Origin: Crossaster papposus
Lineage: Eukaryota > Echinodermata > Asteroidea > Velatida > Solasteridae
Direction: 5' to 3'
NCBI GenBank assembly: GCA_037893245.1
Contig: JBAIAA010000019.1
Coordinates: 744,001-808,000, forward strand
DNA: 64,000 bases
This document shows positions 44,758 to 56,106 of the stretch, one piece after another (positions within the stretch are counted from its first letter, which is position 1; each line of letters begins with the position of its first letter). A program made the translations under genes and the position numbers. A model generated the notes under the pieces. That model was not told where the DNA came from, did not search any database, and was given only the letters and a program-made list of their open reading frames with translations.

Positions 44758-44931
44758 GGACTGGCATGATTCGGTCACTAGAGCACGTCTATCCCCCTCC
44801 CTCGGGCCTGTGAGTGACCAGAAGGGGGACCTATTTCCCTCGGTCTTCGCCCTCTGGAAATAGGTTCCCCTTCTGGTCACTCACAGTCCCTCGGGGAGAT
44901 AGACGTGCTCTAGTGCCCTCATTGCCAGTCC
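44758..44931. repeat. 174 bp inverted repeat
   Basis: GGACTGGCAT at the left pairs with the right terminal CCAGTCC. ACTAGAGCACGTCTATC, GTGAGTGACCAGAAGGGG and ACCTATTTCC are all mirrored at the right. The loop is CTCGGTCTTCGCCCT. Confidence 0.85.
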
Positions 44932-44989
44932 ATAATGTATATTATTACCCCAGAGCAGTCAATATTTCTATATTAGACCTACCTTTAGT

Positions 44990-45160
44990 ACTGCGGGCAG
45001 CCGTTGTAGTGCTTTCTCATACGACTCGACGAGGTGGTCCATATCTTGTGGATTGACGCTTCATGGGCCCAATGACCGGGGTAATAATGTGAGAGCGCCT
45101 TGAGTACCAGTCTTGGTAGATACGTGCGCTATATAAGAACTGCAAATTATTATTAATATC
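44990..45160 (+). mobile_element. SINE 3' part
   Basis: The body phrase CATGGGCCCAATGACCGGGG, TAATAATGTGAGAGCGCC and TACGTGCGCTATATAAGAAC is followed by an ATTATTATTAATAT tail. The tRNA head is missing. It directly abuts the DDX51-like exon array. Confidence 0.6.
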
Positions 45161-45167
45161 ATAGTTG

Positions 45168-47720
45168 CAGTTGTATCTTGCTGGTCTTAAACTGCCCAAG
45201 GATCTGATGGCACTGTCCTGACGTCAGATAGGATGTGAACTCTGCAAACCTCAATATCGCCGACCAGCTTCATTAGGTGGTACAAGCGATGGGTTGCCTC
45301 CACAGGGTTAGCAAAACAGAGAATCTGGACGAGGTTGAGGGTTTGGATGAGGTGTAGGATGTAGTGAATCGATCATACTCACAGCTGTATCTTGCTGGTC
45401 TTAAACTGCCCAAGGATCTGATGGCGCTGTCCTGACGTCAGATAGGATGTGAACTCTGCCACCTCAATACCGCCGACCAGCTTCATCAGGTGGTACAAGC
45501 GATGGGTTGCCTCCACAGGGTTAGCAAAACAGAGAATCTGGACGAGGTTGAGGGTTTGGATGAGGTGTAGGATGTAGTGAATCGATCATACTCACAGTTG
45601 TATCTTGCTGGTCTTAATTTGCCCAAGGATCAGACGGCGCTGTCCTGATGTCAGATAGGATGTGAACTCTGCCACCTCAATACCGCCGATCAGCTTCATC
45701 AGGTGGTACAAGCGATGGGTTGCCTCTACAGTGTTAGAAAAACAGAGAATCTGGACGAGGTTGAGGGTTTGGATGAGGTGTAGGACGTAGTGAATCGATC
45801 ATACTCACAGCTGTATCTTGCTGGTCTTAAACTGCCCAAGGATCTGACGGCGCTGTCCTGACGTCAGATAGGATGTGAACTCTGCCACCTCAATACCGCC
45901 GACCAGCTTCATCAGGTACGTGGTACAAGCGATGAGTTGCCTCCACAGGGTTATCAAAACAGAGAATCTGGACGAGGTTGAGGGTTTGGATGAGGTGTAG
46001 GACGTAGTGAATCGATCATACTCACAGCTGTATCTTGCTGGTCTTAAACTGCCCAAGGATCTGACGGCGCTGTCCTGACGTCAGATAGGATGTGAACTCT
46101 GCCACCTCAAAACCGCCGACCAGCTTCATCAGGTGGTACAAGCGATGGGTTGCCTCCACAGGGTTAGCAAAACAGAGAATCTGGACGAGGTTGAGGGTTT
46201 GGATGAGGTGTAGGATGTAGTGAATCGATCATACTCACAGTTGTATCTTGCTGGTCTTAAACTGCCCAAGGATCAGACGGCGCTGTCCTGATGTCAGATA
46301 GGATGTGAACTCTGCCACCTCAATACCGCCGATCAGCTTCATCAGGTGGTACAAGCGATGGGTTGCCTCTACAGTGTTAGAAAAACAGAGAATCTGGACG
46401 AGGTTGAGGGTTTGGATGAGGTGTAGGACGTAGTGAATCGATCATACTCACAGCTGTATCTTGCTGGTCTTAAACTGCCCAAGGATCTGACGGCGCTGTC
46501 CTGACGTCAGATAGGATGTGAACTCTGCCACCTCAATACCGCCGACCAGCTTCATCAGGTATGTGGTACAAGCGATGAGTTGCCTCCACAGGGTTATCAA
46601 AACAGAGAATCTGGACGAGGTTGAGGGTTTGGATGAGGTGTAGGACGTAGTGAATCGATCATACTCACAGCTGTATCTTGCTGGTCTTAAACTGCCCAAG
46701 GATCTGACGGCGCTGTCCTGACGTCAGATAGGATGTGAACTCTGCCACCTCAAAACCGCCGACCAGCTTCATCAGGTGGTACAAGCGATGGGTTGCCTCC
46801 ACAGGGTTAGCAAAACAGAGAATCTGGACGAGGTTCAGGGTTTGGGTGAGGTGTAGGACGTAGTGAATCGATCATACTCACAGCTGTATCTTGCTGGTCT
46901 TAAACTGCCCAAGGATCTGATGGCGCTGTCCTGACGTCAGATAGGATGTGAACTCTAGCCACCTCAATACCGCCGACCAGCTTCATCAGGTACGTGGTAC
47001 AAGCGATGAGTTGCCTCCACAGGGTTAGCAAAACAGAGAATCTGGACGAGGTTGAGGGTTTGGATGAGGTGTAGGACGTAGTGAATCGATCATACTCACA
47101 GCTGTATCTTGCTGGTCTTAAACTGCCCAAGGATCTGACGGCGCTGTCCTGACGTCAGATAGGATGTGAACTCTGCCACCTCAAAACCGCCGACCAGCTT
47201 CATCAGGTGGTACAAGCGATGGGTTGCCTCCACAGGGTTAGCAAAACAGAGAATCTGGACGAGGTTCAGGGTTTGGATGAGGTGTAGGACGTAGTGAATC
47301 GATCATACTCACAGCTGTATCTTGCTGGTCTTAAACTGCCCAAGGATCTGATGGCGCTGTCCTGACGTCAGATAGGATGTGAACTCTAGCCACCTCAATA
47401 CCGCCGACCAGCTTCATCAGGTACGTGGTACAAGCGATGAGTTGCCTCCACAGGGTTAGCAAAACAGAGAATCTGGACGAGGTTGAGGGTTTGGATGAGG
47501 TGTAGGACGTAGTGAATCGATCATACTCACAGCTGTATCTTGCTGGTCTTAAACTGCCCAAGGATCTGACGGCGCTGTCCTGACGTCAGATAGGATGTGA
47601 ACTCTGCCACCTCAAAACCGCCGACCAGCTTCATCAGGTGGTACAAGCGATGGGTTGCCTCCACAGGGTTAGCAAAACAGAGAATCTGGACGAGGTTGAG
47701 GGTTTGGATGAGGTGTAGGA
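45168..47720 (-). pseudogene. Twelve tandem copies of one exon of a DDX51-type DEAD-box helicase
   Basis: Each unit (about 210-220 bp) reads on the - strand LIQTLNLVQILCFANPVEAT, HRLYHLMKLVGGIEVAEFTS, YLTSGQRRQILGQFKTSKIQL, followed by a GTGAGTATG donor and 15-20 bases of intron. This matches the start of helicase domain 2 (motif IV region, LCFxNS) of DDX51/Dbp6, an RNA helicase of large-subunit ribosome assembly. No unit contains a splice acceptor and no other DDX51 exon lies nearby. Four units (near 45911, 46556, 46989, 47420) have a 4 bp insertion and two also an extra base before the GAGTTC stretch, all shifting frame. The copies form higher-order repeats of 643 and 431 bp. It is an amplified exon fragment, not a gene. 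Confidence 0.85.
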
Positions 47721-47800
47721 CCATTTAGTCCTGGGTGGAGATGAGCAAAGAGTGACAAAGTAGTAGAGCGCCATATAAATGCCTTGTATTATTTTATTTA
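47721..47800 (-). mobile_element. SINE fragment
   Basis: On the - strand it reads GCGCTCTACTACTTTGTCACTC, TTTGCTCATCTCCACCCAGG, the body phrase of the SINE at 42300-42636. It marks the upstream edge of the exon array. Confidence 0.55.
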
Positions 47801-47802
47801 AT

Positions 47803-48067
47803 GGGCACTTTGGGAGACAAATTAGTGATAGTTTTGATTCACTTGGGAGACAGTGGCACTTAGGAAGACATTTCAATGTCTCCCTAAGTGTCTAGCTACC
47901 CCACAAAACTATATTTGGGAGTTATTTTTGCCCGGAGAAGACAGATTTGGGTCTAAATAGCATAAATCTCGAAGATCATAGAAAAAAAGGGTTAGGGTAT
48001 AAAAGTTAGGGCAGTATCCATTTTCTGCACGACTCCATGGGATTGTCTCCCAAAGTACCCATTTGGG
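47803..48067. mobile_element. Foldback element (GGCACTTNGGGAGACAA family)
   Basis: ATGGGCACTTTGGGAGACAA is mirrored by TTGTCTCCCAAAGTACCCAT. GTGTCTAGCTACCCCACAAA in the interior is shared with 42911-43187. Confidence 0.75.
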
Positions 48068-48276
48068 CATTATTATTATTACAGTTGGTCAGAAAAAGCA
48101 GGAAATAAGCTTTTATTTGATATATGGCACAACTCTGTAGTGTAATGCATCAATGGTCTTTTACAATTTTGGGAAATTTGCTTTTTCTCAGTTATATTCA
48201 AAATGTCTTTGAAAAGAAATGAAGATTTACAATTGTAGTGCATCATCAGATGCTATGGTAAGAGAATGACAAAACA

Positions 48277-49025
48277 CCGAACTTTTCAGCGATGTAAAAC
48301 ATACAACGTAACTCCTCCGCTACACGCTTGGGTCGGTAGAACTTACTGCTGCGGAGGGTAAAATTGACAATTTGACAAGTTTACCGGCTGTCCGCACTGG
48401 ATTTAATTATTTTGGTTTTACTGAACACTGAACTTTTCAGCGATGTGAAACATACAACGTAACTCCCCCGCCACACGCTTGGGTCGGTAGAACTTACTGC
48501 TGCAGAGGGTAAAATTGACAATTTGACAATTTTACCGGCTGTCCGCACTAGATTTAATTATTTTGGTTATACAAACACCGAACTTTTCAGCGATGTAAAA
48601 CATACAACGTAACTCCTCCGCTACACGCTTGGGTCGGTAGAACTTACTGCTGCGGAGGGTAAAATTGACAATTTGACAAGTTTACCGGCTGTCCGCACTG
48701 GATTTAATTATTTTGGTTTTACTGAACACTGAACTTTTCAGCGATGTGAAACATACAACGTAACTCCCCCGCCACACGCTTGGGTCGGTAGAACTTACTG
48801 CTGCAGAGGGTAAAATTGACAATTTGACAAGTTTACCGGCTGTACACACTAGATTTAATTATTTGGGTTATACTGAACACTGAACTTTTCAGCGATGTAA
48901 AACATACAACGTAACTCCTCCGCTACACGCTTGGGTCGGTAGAACTTACTGCTGCGGAGGGTAAAATTGACAATTTGACAAGTTTACCGGCTGTCCGCAC
49001 TGGATTTAATTATTTGGGTTAAAGT
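48277..49025 (+). repeat. Five-copy 150 bp satellite with alternating variants
   Basis: CCGAACTTTTCAGCGATGTA starts units at about 48277, 48425, 48576, 48724 and 48876. Units 1, 3 and 5 carry CTCCTCCGCTACACGC; units 2 and 4 carry CTCCCCCGCCACACGC. The array is thus A-B-A-B-A with a 300 bp higher-order period. Confidence 0.9.
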
Positions 49026-49059
49026 TGACGATGGTCTCTAAATAGGTTTTACAAAAAAA

Positions 49060-50265
49060 TGTCCAATGCGGACAGGGCTTTATATAAGTCTGCCAATTAA
49101 AATTAATCTCATTTTAGCTTTAATCTGCATTCCCTTTTATTATATAATCAGATTAAATTATTATGCAAATAAAGCAAACCATAAGACAAGTCACAATATT
49201 TTCAAGGATATTCAAAATAATCTTATTTACAAAATACTTTTCGATGGAAATACAAAATCTACCTCGAGATCCACCAATGAAATTTATCTCCACTATATTA
49301 ATTGATGGTCAAGAAATATGCTTTAAAAAAAAGAAAAACAAAGTTAGACTATTGGACCTACCGGTACAGACATATGAAATAATTATAAACATCACGCTAA
49401 CAAATAAGTTTAAAAAAGTACAAATTTGTCAATCATGTTATTTATTAAGTAAATACGTTAATGCTGTAATATGTGCAACCATGTATACATACAATATAAG
49501 AACACCAGGGTGTGATTATAAAGCCACAGGGTGTCGAAAACAATTATGGAAACAAAATTAAACAGAATGCCACACGTAAAGTGTAAAACCAACATAAATA
49601 ATATAGGTATGGTCTGAAAGATACACTTTTCCTCTTTAAAATGAGACGTCAAACGTCTAAATCTGATAATGTTTGACAGAGTTATGAGTAATTTCCCAAG
49701 AGAGGTCAAATTTACCATGGGACCAAGTTTTTCGATTTTGTTTTGTATACTGTGCAAGTGAAGACTTGAAATCAAGTCGTTAGACTTTCGTCTATAGCCA
49801 TGTTCGCACTGGATAAATATTTTGGGTAATTTGACCATGACGTCGGGTAACATTCCGATAGGTTGATCTTCCCACCATCCGCACTTGGATTTAATTGACG
49901 CGGGTAGAATTGCCGAGACGATGGGTAAACTAACCGAGCTGGCTCCAAAACTGCGTGACCTATGACCGCGACTTGACGACCGGATCGTATGTTCCCGACG
50001 CTAGCTCTCAACATTATTTTTTTACATAATGGGCGATGGAAGATTTAACCTAGACGTCGCGTCCGCACTGGATTTTCTGGCTCGGTTAAATCTTCCTGGT
50101 CAATCTTCCTAGGCACCTTTTGCTCGGTTAAACTACCCACGCGGCGTGGGTTAGTTTACCTGTGAGGAAAGTTACCCAGGCTGTCTGCACTGGACTTGAA
50201 ATGGGCAAGTTACCCATTGGCTCGGTTAGTTTGCCCAAATTAAGTCCAGTGCGGACAGGGCTTTA
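49060..50265. mobile_element. Region bounded by CAGTGCGGACAGGGCTTTA words
   Basis: AATGCGGACAGGGCTTTATA at 49066 and AGTGCGGACAGGGCTTTAGT at 50249 lie in the same orientation. Complementary GTTCGCACTGGATAAAT and GTCCGCACTGGATTTTC words occur between. The 48277-49025 satellite ends with the same CTGTCCGCACTGGATTTAAT, so it was probably built from this element. No coding sequence was recognised. Confidence 0.5.
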
Positions 50266-50625
50266 GTCTGTGTAGGCGCCACCGAAATGAACCAGCGGTG
50301 AGCCACCGTGTTCATTTTGGTGGTGCCTGCACGGAAAACGATAACAGTATCTAAACGACTTGATTTCAAGTCTACACTTGCACAGTATCCAAACAAAATC
50401 GAAAAATGTGGTTCCATGTTCAATGTGATCCCCTCTCTTGGAAAATTACTCATAACTCTGTCAAACATCAGATTTGGACGTTTGATATCTCATTTTAAAG
50501 AGGAAATGCGTTTCTTTCTAACCATATTTATATTATCCATGCTGGTAAAACATTCTACTTGGGGCTTTCCGTTATATTTTGTTTCCATTTTTTTTTTTTA
50601 GACACCCTGTCTATGGCAATCACCA
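49500..50625. mobile_element. Foldback element (CACCCTG ends), interrupted
   Basis: CACAGGGTGTCGAAAACAAT at the left faces TTTTTAGACACCCTGTC at the right. GAAGACTTGAAATCAAGTCGTT at 49760 is mirrored by AACGACTTGATTTCAAGTCT at 50355. The CAGTGCGGA sequence (49790-50265) is inserted between. Confidence 0.6.
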
Positions 50626-51019
50626 TGTGTCTGTTGGTTTTAATATTTACATGTCGGTCTTTATGTACATGTGATGTCAGCTGATGTTGGTTTGAAATAT
50701 ATACAACACAGTCAGCTGGATGATCAGGTGGTTAAATAATAAGCATCATGCATGTCAACCAGTCTGCAGCTAGTTTGTAGCCACAGCACAATAAATGTAT
50801 TATTATGCACAAGGCCCCAAATATAAACAACTTTTACAGCTAACAAAACAACTCCAATATATATTTTGCTTCAAGACCAAGCCACAGCGAAACGCTGCTA
50901 AACCGAACACCGTTATAACGAATATTCGGCTGTACCAAACATCAAAGCTCCCGATTTGTGTCAAAACATACCAAACAATTTTGTTCAAAAATAAATCAAC
51001 AGATCTTTTGAAATAAATT

Positions 51020-51438
51020 TGTGACCTGTTCCAACGAAACCCGGACAAAGTCGCACAATGTGTTTTGTCACAATGTACTCCTGAAGTCATTTCGGGATGG
51101 ATTTTACTATTTTGAGGTTTTAGGTTTTCCTACTCACTATTAATCTACAATCTCCTCAAATTTGAACAAAATTCGTCTACCAGAAGTGTGTTTTTTTGTC
51201 AATTTTGTGAAACATTTGTGTATAGAAATAATACGCTTTTCTGAACTTCAAAGCTGTTTATCTCATAATTAGGTTGTCAGGGTTTTATCACTAAATCCAG
51301 ACCCCAGGGAAGATAGGGTGGGGGTACATATGTAAATGATACATCATTTTAAAGCTGAGAACCTAGAGAATTTGAAAAAAGCAAAATCTGAAAAACTAAA
51401 AAGTCGACTTTGTCCGGGTTTCGTTGGAACAGGTCACA
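51020..51438. mobile_element. TGTGACC-ended foldback element (CTGCTCCAACG family)
   Basis: TGTGACCTGTTCCAACGAAA and TTTCGTTGGAACAGGTCACA are exact mirrors, 419 bp. The interior follows 8012-8434 closely. Confidence 0.85.
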
Positions 51439-51544
51439 TTTAGGCCGTATTTTTTCCCGAATGTCAAACGTCCGGTACTTTATGCTAATTCTCCAATGAA
51501 TAGAAGGGAAAAAAACAACTGTTGGCTTAGAATTCGGTGATGAA

Positions 51545-51765
51545 TAAGAATTTGGTCATGAACCATGGGTTCAAACCCTGGCAGGGAACATGGTGCCATG
51601 TGTTCTTAGGCAAGACACTTTGCTACAATTGCCTCTCTCCACCCAGGAGTAATGGGTACCTGTGAAGGTAGAGACCACATGCGCTGATCTTGAGCTGCTG
51701 CAGAAATGGTCTCGTTCCTGGTGAACAGGGATAAGTCTAAAGCGCTGTTTAAAAACTAACACTAT
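51545..51765 (+). mobile_element. tRNA-derived SINE
   Basis: The B-box ATGGGTTCAAACCCTGGC is followed by TTAGGCAAGACACTTTGCTAC, CCTCTCTCCACCCAGGAGTA, ATGGGTACCTGTGAAGG and a TAAAGCGCTGTTTAAAAACT end. It is the same lineage as 42300-42636. Confidence 0.7.
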
Positions 51766-53160
51766 AACAAGAGGGTGCTATTTAAAAGGACGGACACCAT
51801 ATGGACCGGCAGCTAAAACTCGCTATACCGAACTATCAATATACCCAACAAAAATCTGTGGATCCTGTGATGTTTGTTATATATAGTGTCATTTCACTAT
51901 ACATGTACTAAAATCCCAATAACCTTTGCAGTTTTGCATTTATTACGCGCAGTACAAAATTACTACAAAATTGCAGCACAGATGCCAGTTTGCAGCAGGT
52001 TTTGTTTTCTGCAAGTGGCACAATGACCTTTAGAATGATTTAATTTTGTTTCACCGACACAAAATGCTGATCGATATGAGAAACCATGCGATAAAACTTG
52101 TCTCAACTTTGTATCTTTTGACTTGCACTTCGTAATAACTGTGGCAGCGTCCCTTATTAAACGACAATTCATAAATACCTGATACAGTTTACCCCTTCCC
52201 ATTGGTCAAGAGCCCGTCACGTGGCCAGTAGTAAACAGATGATAAAACACAGGGGCCGATATTAAACACTTTTCTAGTGTCGCCTAAAATGTGGACGCTT
52301 GTGAAATCTGGTCGATTTATTGGTTGAAATTTTACAAGGCATGTGCAATACTAGTGCTTGTTTCATAGCCCGGTTTACACACATCTTGACTTCCGCATAA
52401 CATCGCGAAGTCCCCAAGCGCCAATGTCCATATTAGAAGTGTGAGACTGATCGCGCCAGCTAAAATCTTTTATTCAACTACTTTCATACTATTTTTTAGC
52501 AAAATGTAGTAAGTAGGCATACCAAAGATTACAAATATCAATAAATATGAAGAAAAAAATAAAAAATAAAAAAAATTAAAAAAAATCGCCCGGTATTTTA
52601 TTTTTTTTCAGTTTTCTCTACTATGCCCTGTGCCTAGTTCCGTTTCATTTTGCCAAAACGCCTTACCTATTTCGGACACGGCCTTAGAATATTTGAAGGT
52701 TCCAGTGAGAGATTAAGAGAGATCTATAAAGGCCAATGAAACAAATCAAATTTGTTCGAATACAGTACATGTATGCATGTATGTATAAATTAAAATTTTG
52801 AATCAAAAAAGTATACCGACACACCGACTTCAACTTCTGTTTTGACTCGTGATTGGTTGAACTAAGCTGAAGTGATCGTCAATAATCGTCAGTAACTTTG
52901 TCCAATGTTTTGCCGCACATTTCGGACCTTGAATAGTTTGAATTTAAATGTTCAAGCAGCACGGGTGATGCAAAAACCAGAAAGGGATTTTAAATTTATT
53001 TATCTTGTCAAAAAGAGTTCACTTTCTAGTTTATACAAGTTATCCGATGCCCAATGCCATTGATAAAAATAGTAACCACGTAATAACTCGGACAAAATTT
53101 GGTTGTCATCGGGTAATTACATTTGGGTCATTTGAGGTAGATATAAAATTATGTTTGAAG
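51766..53160. other. Intergenic stretch, repeat fragments only
   Basis: 52190-52270 contains CCATTGGTCAAGAGCCCGTC, the complement of a sequence at 4060-4090. 52460-52660 is an inverted fragment of the repeat at 9600-10200. 52550-52600 is A-rich. No exon was recognised. Confidence 0.45.
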
Positions 53161-53169
53161 CAGCTTTTT

Positions 53170-53749
53170 GTTCAGTATTCTTTGTCAAAGATCACTGTAT
53201 TCGACAGTGCGCCCGATTTATACCCCATGAGCTTCGTCGATCGCACACTGGTCTTTGCGAACTGCTTAAACTGGGCGTGACCTTTACATGCAAATTCGAC
53301 CATTCGAACAGGAAAAGTGCCTTCACGCAGTCAACTACCCATTCAGCAGTCACGCTGGCCTGCGCTGTATGTCTAATTGTGACCCAGCACGAGTAAATGA
53401 GACACTTTGCGGCAAAAATGAAAATTGAGATTTAAAATGATGAAATCAAAATCTCAATTTTTATTTTTGCCGCAAAGTGTCTCATTTACTCGTGCTGGGT
53501 CACAATTAGCGCTACTTCACAAAGGAATTTCACGCGCGCAGGTTGAACGAGTACGAGTTGATAATCGCAGTTCTGCGATCGCTGATTGGCTCTCAATTAA
53601 AGCCTGCGGAGAAATAAAGAAAAAAATAAACCGCTGGATGCAATTTGCAAAGACCTCTGTGCGATCGAGGGAGCTGGACTATACGATAGATCGTGTCGTT
53701 AGCAAGCGCACTGTCGAATACAGTGGCCTTTTCAAAGACTAATTCTTCA
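53170..53749. mobile_element. Foldback element with a palindrome at its centre
   Basis: CACTGTATTCGACAGTGCGC at 53194 is mirrored by GCGCACTGTCGAATACAGTG at 53707, with flanking TTTGTCAAAGAT/TTTTCAAAGAC words. The 133 bp palindrome 53375-53507 lies inside. Confidence 0.7.
53375..53507. repeat. 133 bp near-perfect palindrome
   Basis: AATTGTGACCCAGCACGAGT, AAATGAGACACTTTGCGGCA and AAAATTGAGATTT are mirrored with few changes by the right arm. The loop is AAAATGATGAAATC. Its ends TGTGACCCAGC place it near the TGTGACC group. Confidence 0.85.
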
Positions 53750-54635
53750 GTATAGCCGAATCCGTGTCATTTGGCAGTGTGTTTAAAGCTCTATAACAAA
53801 CATACATGTTCTTACAAAAAAGGAGCAAATCATGAAAATGTGACCAAGGTAATTTCAAGTTGTACTTATCGGTGCACATATGAAGATTAAGTCTACTAAA
53901 GCCTTGTTCCCATTCGACATATTCTTCCGCGACCTCGCGGGAACTTACCGCGACATTCCTTCGTGTAATTCTACCGTTCGTTCCCACTTGGACTTTTATA
54001 CCGCGACGTAACGTTTCATTCTCCAAGCAAGACTAGCAGAATGTCACGCATTGTTGGCGCTGTGCGCAGTCACATTTGACCTTAAGACAAAAGCGTTTAC
54101 GCGTGGTCGCGGTACTTCTACAGGCCAAGGCTGTTCCCATTGGACTTTTCAGCGTCTTTGAAAACTTACTGCCGCTGAACGGAAACTTTACGCGACCACT
54201 TTCTTCCTGGTAGTTTTACATCACCGTCGCGGTACGTAGACAGGGATGTTAGTCTACCGAGCGTTCCCATTAGATTTAATTCTGTGATTTTACCAAAAAA
54301 GTGATGAAAACAAACATTCATTCACAAAAGACGTAAAGCATCACCTATTGTTTCTTGCAGTTAACACTGGTTTCATAGCGCTACGACAGAGCCTCTGTCC
54401 AATTATAATAATAATTTGGGAGGCTAATCATCCTTACTCGCAGCTAGGATGCTGAATTGCGAAGCAAGTGGCTAAAACGTGGTCAAGCCGCTGGCACGTA
54501 AAGGCGCCTCTGGCAGCCGGCCTTACGACCCATGAATGACCACGAAGCACAGCCAAAGATCGTTAATTTTTTGCAGAAAAAAAAAAACAGAGAAAAACCC
54601 TTGTGGCACAGGAGAGCATCAACTCTACTCACATA

Positions 54636-55063
54636 TGTGACCCGCTCCATCCTAATCAGGAATAAGTCGCTGGGGCGGTTTTACGCAATCGGTCGTTGAA
54701 GTGAACGCATGGGTGAAAATTGTGACCAAGTCGTTTTTCTGAACATTGTAATTTTTAGGAAGTGTAGTTATCACATATTATTGTCATTAATGTCTTGTAT
54801 GTAAAAACGATCAATAAAGATGAAAATGAAGAGGATTTGTGTGCGCTGTCCGTATAATTTTGGTCAATTTTGTTTTATTTTAAAGCTGTTTTTCTCGGAA
54901 TGTGGATTTGGCAAATAAATACACACCTGTCATCTTCATCAGACGAAGATACACACTTTTGATGGGTATCATTAGAAAGCTTATGAAATTCCTTTTCTCA
55001 CCATGTGCATATCTCAAAAAGTCATTTCGAGACTTATTCCTGATTTTGATGGAGTGGGTCACA
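54636..55063. mobile_element. TGTGACC-ended foldback element (CGCTCCATC family)
   Basis: TGTGACCCGCTCCATCCTAA is mirrored by the end TTTTGATGGAGTGGGTCACA. It matches 21571-21980 over most of its length. Confidence 0.8.
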
Positions 55064-55065
55064 TA

Positions 55066-55135
55066 TGGTCCGAGCTGGGAAACGAACCCGGGCCACATTG
55101 GTAAGAGACAAGTGCTTTAACACACTTGCCACCCC
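55066..55135 (-). mobile_element. tRNA-like SINE head
   Basis: Read on the - strand: GGGGTGGCAAGTGTGTTAAA, then CCAATGTGGCCCGGGTTCGTTTCCC (B-box). No body was recognised beyond it because the TGTGACC element adjoins. Confidence 0.5.
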
Positions 55136-55428
55136 AATTATATTAAAAGACCGGATCCCAGATCATGACTTAACTCCAGAGAAAAAAGAATTTGCATACA
55201 CTAAACTGATCCAAAGATACACAGCTTCATAATGGCAGATCATCCATTACAAAATGATTGAAAAACTACTACATACATGTATCTAAAGACAAAGTGCCTC
55301 TTCATGTCTTGAAAATCACTTCCTACTTACTGGCACAAATGTATGTTACGATTCCAAAAGAATTTCAATACAACAGCACAAAAAGCAGTTGATCAGTGTG
55401 TTTCTCCTGCTTACCTTGCAGCAGAGCT

Positions 55429-55782
55429 GGGGCCAATTTCATGGAGCTGCTAAGCACAAACTTTTGCTTAGCATGAACATTCTACATTGGCAAAAACAGG
55501 GTTACGAACCAAATTGTCAGGTGATGTATATTGTTGGTGACTGAATTCAGCTGTTTGTTTGCTTAGCATGAAAAAGCACATGGAGTTTTGGCTGGTAACC
55601 TGCTTTTACTGAGCAAGCAAGTTTTTGTGCTAAGCAACTTTTTGTGCTAAGCAACTTTTAGTGCTAACCAACTTTTTGTTGCTAAGCAAATTTTTGTGCT
55701 AAGCAAATTTTTGTGCTAAGCAACTTTTTGTGCTAAGCAACTTGTTGTGCTTAGCAGCTCGATGAAATTGGCGCCTGAAGTT
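55429..55782. mobile_element. GGCCAATTTCATAGAGCTGC foldback element with internal expansion
   Basis: GGGGCCAATTTCATGGAGCT faces AGCAGCTCGATGAAATTGGC. The right half has about seven tandem copies of TTTTTGTGCTAAGCAA (17 bp) at 55620-55745, making it about 100 bp longer than its relatives. Confidence 0.8.
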
Positions 55783-56106
55783 TTACTCCCAATAATTTGG
55801 CATTTTACAGAAAAGACGGATAACTTTATACCCCAAATGCAATGTTCACTGGTGGTCCTGTGGCGTGCTAAGGCTGTGTCCGAATTACTTGGCTGTTGCT
55901 TGAGATTTCAGGCGAGTCTATGGTAGTGGCTGCTGCCACCGCTCATAGACTTGTGGGTAATATCAAGCCTCAGCCAAGTAATTTGCACGCGAAGTACATG
56001 TATGTATTTTGCAATCATGTACCTTTGACACACTAATCACGTTTTGTATTATTGGCACCAGTTTTCAGAGTAGAAAATAACAGGTTTTTTCTTCTTCAAA
56101 GGTACA

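Noticed and set aside
45805..46699. Identical 83-codon frames read as a repeated small-protein family
   Set aside because: Their N-terminal halves are out of frame relative to the helicase sequence because of a 4 bp insertion. They are by-products of the DDX51-type exon array.
48277..49025. CRISPR-like regular spacing
   Set aside because: The units are contiguous 150 bp repeats without unique spacers, in a eukaryotic genome.
49163..49561. 132-codon frame on the + strand
   Set aside because: AT-rich, overlapping another frame, no recognisable domain, and lying within repeat-derived sequence.
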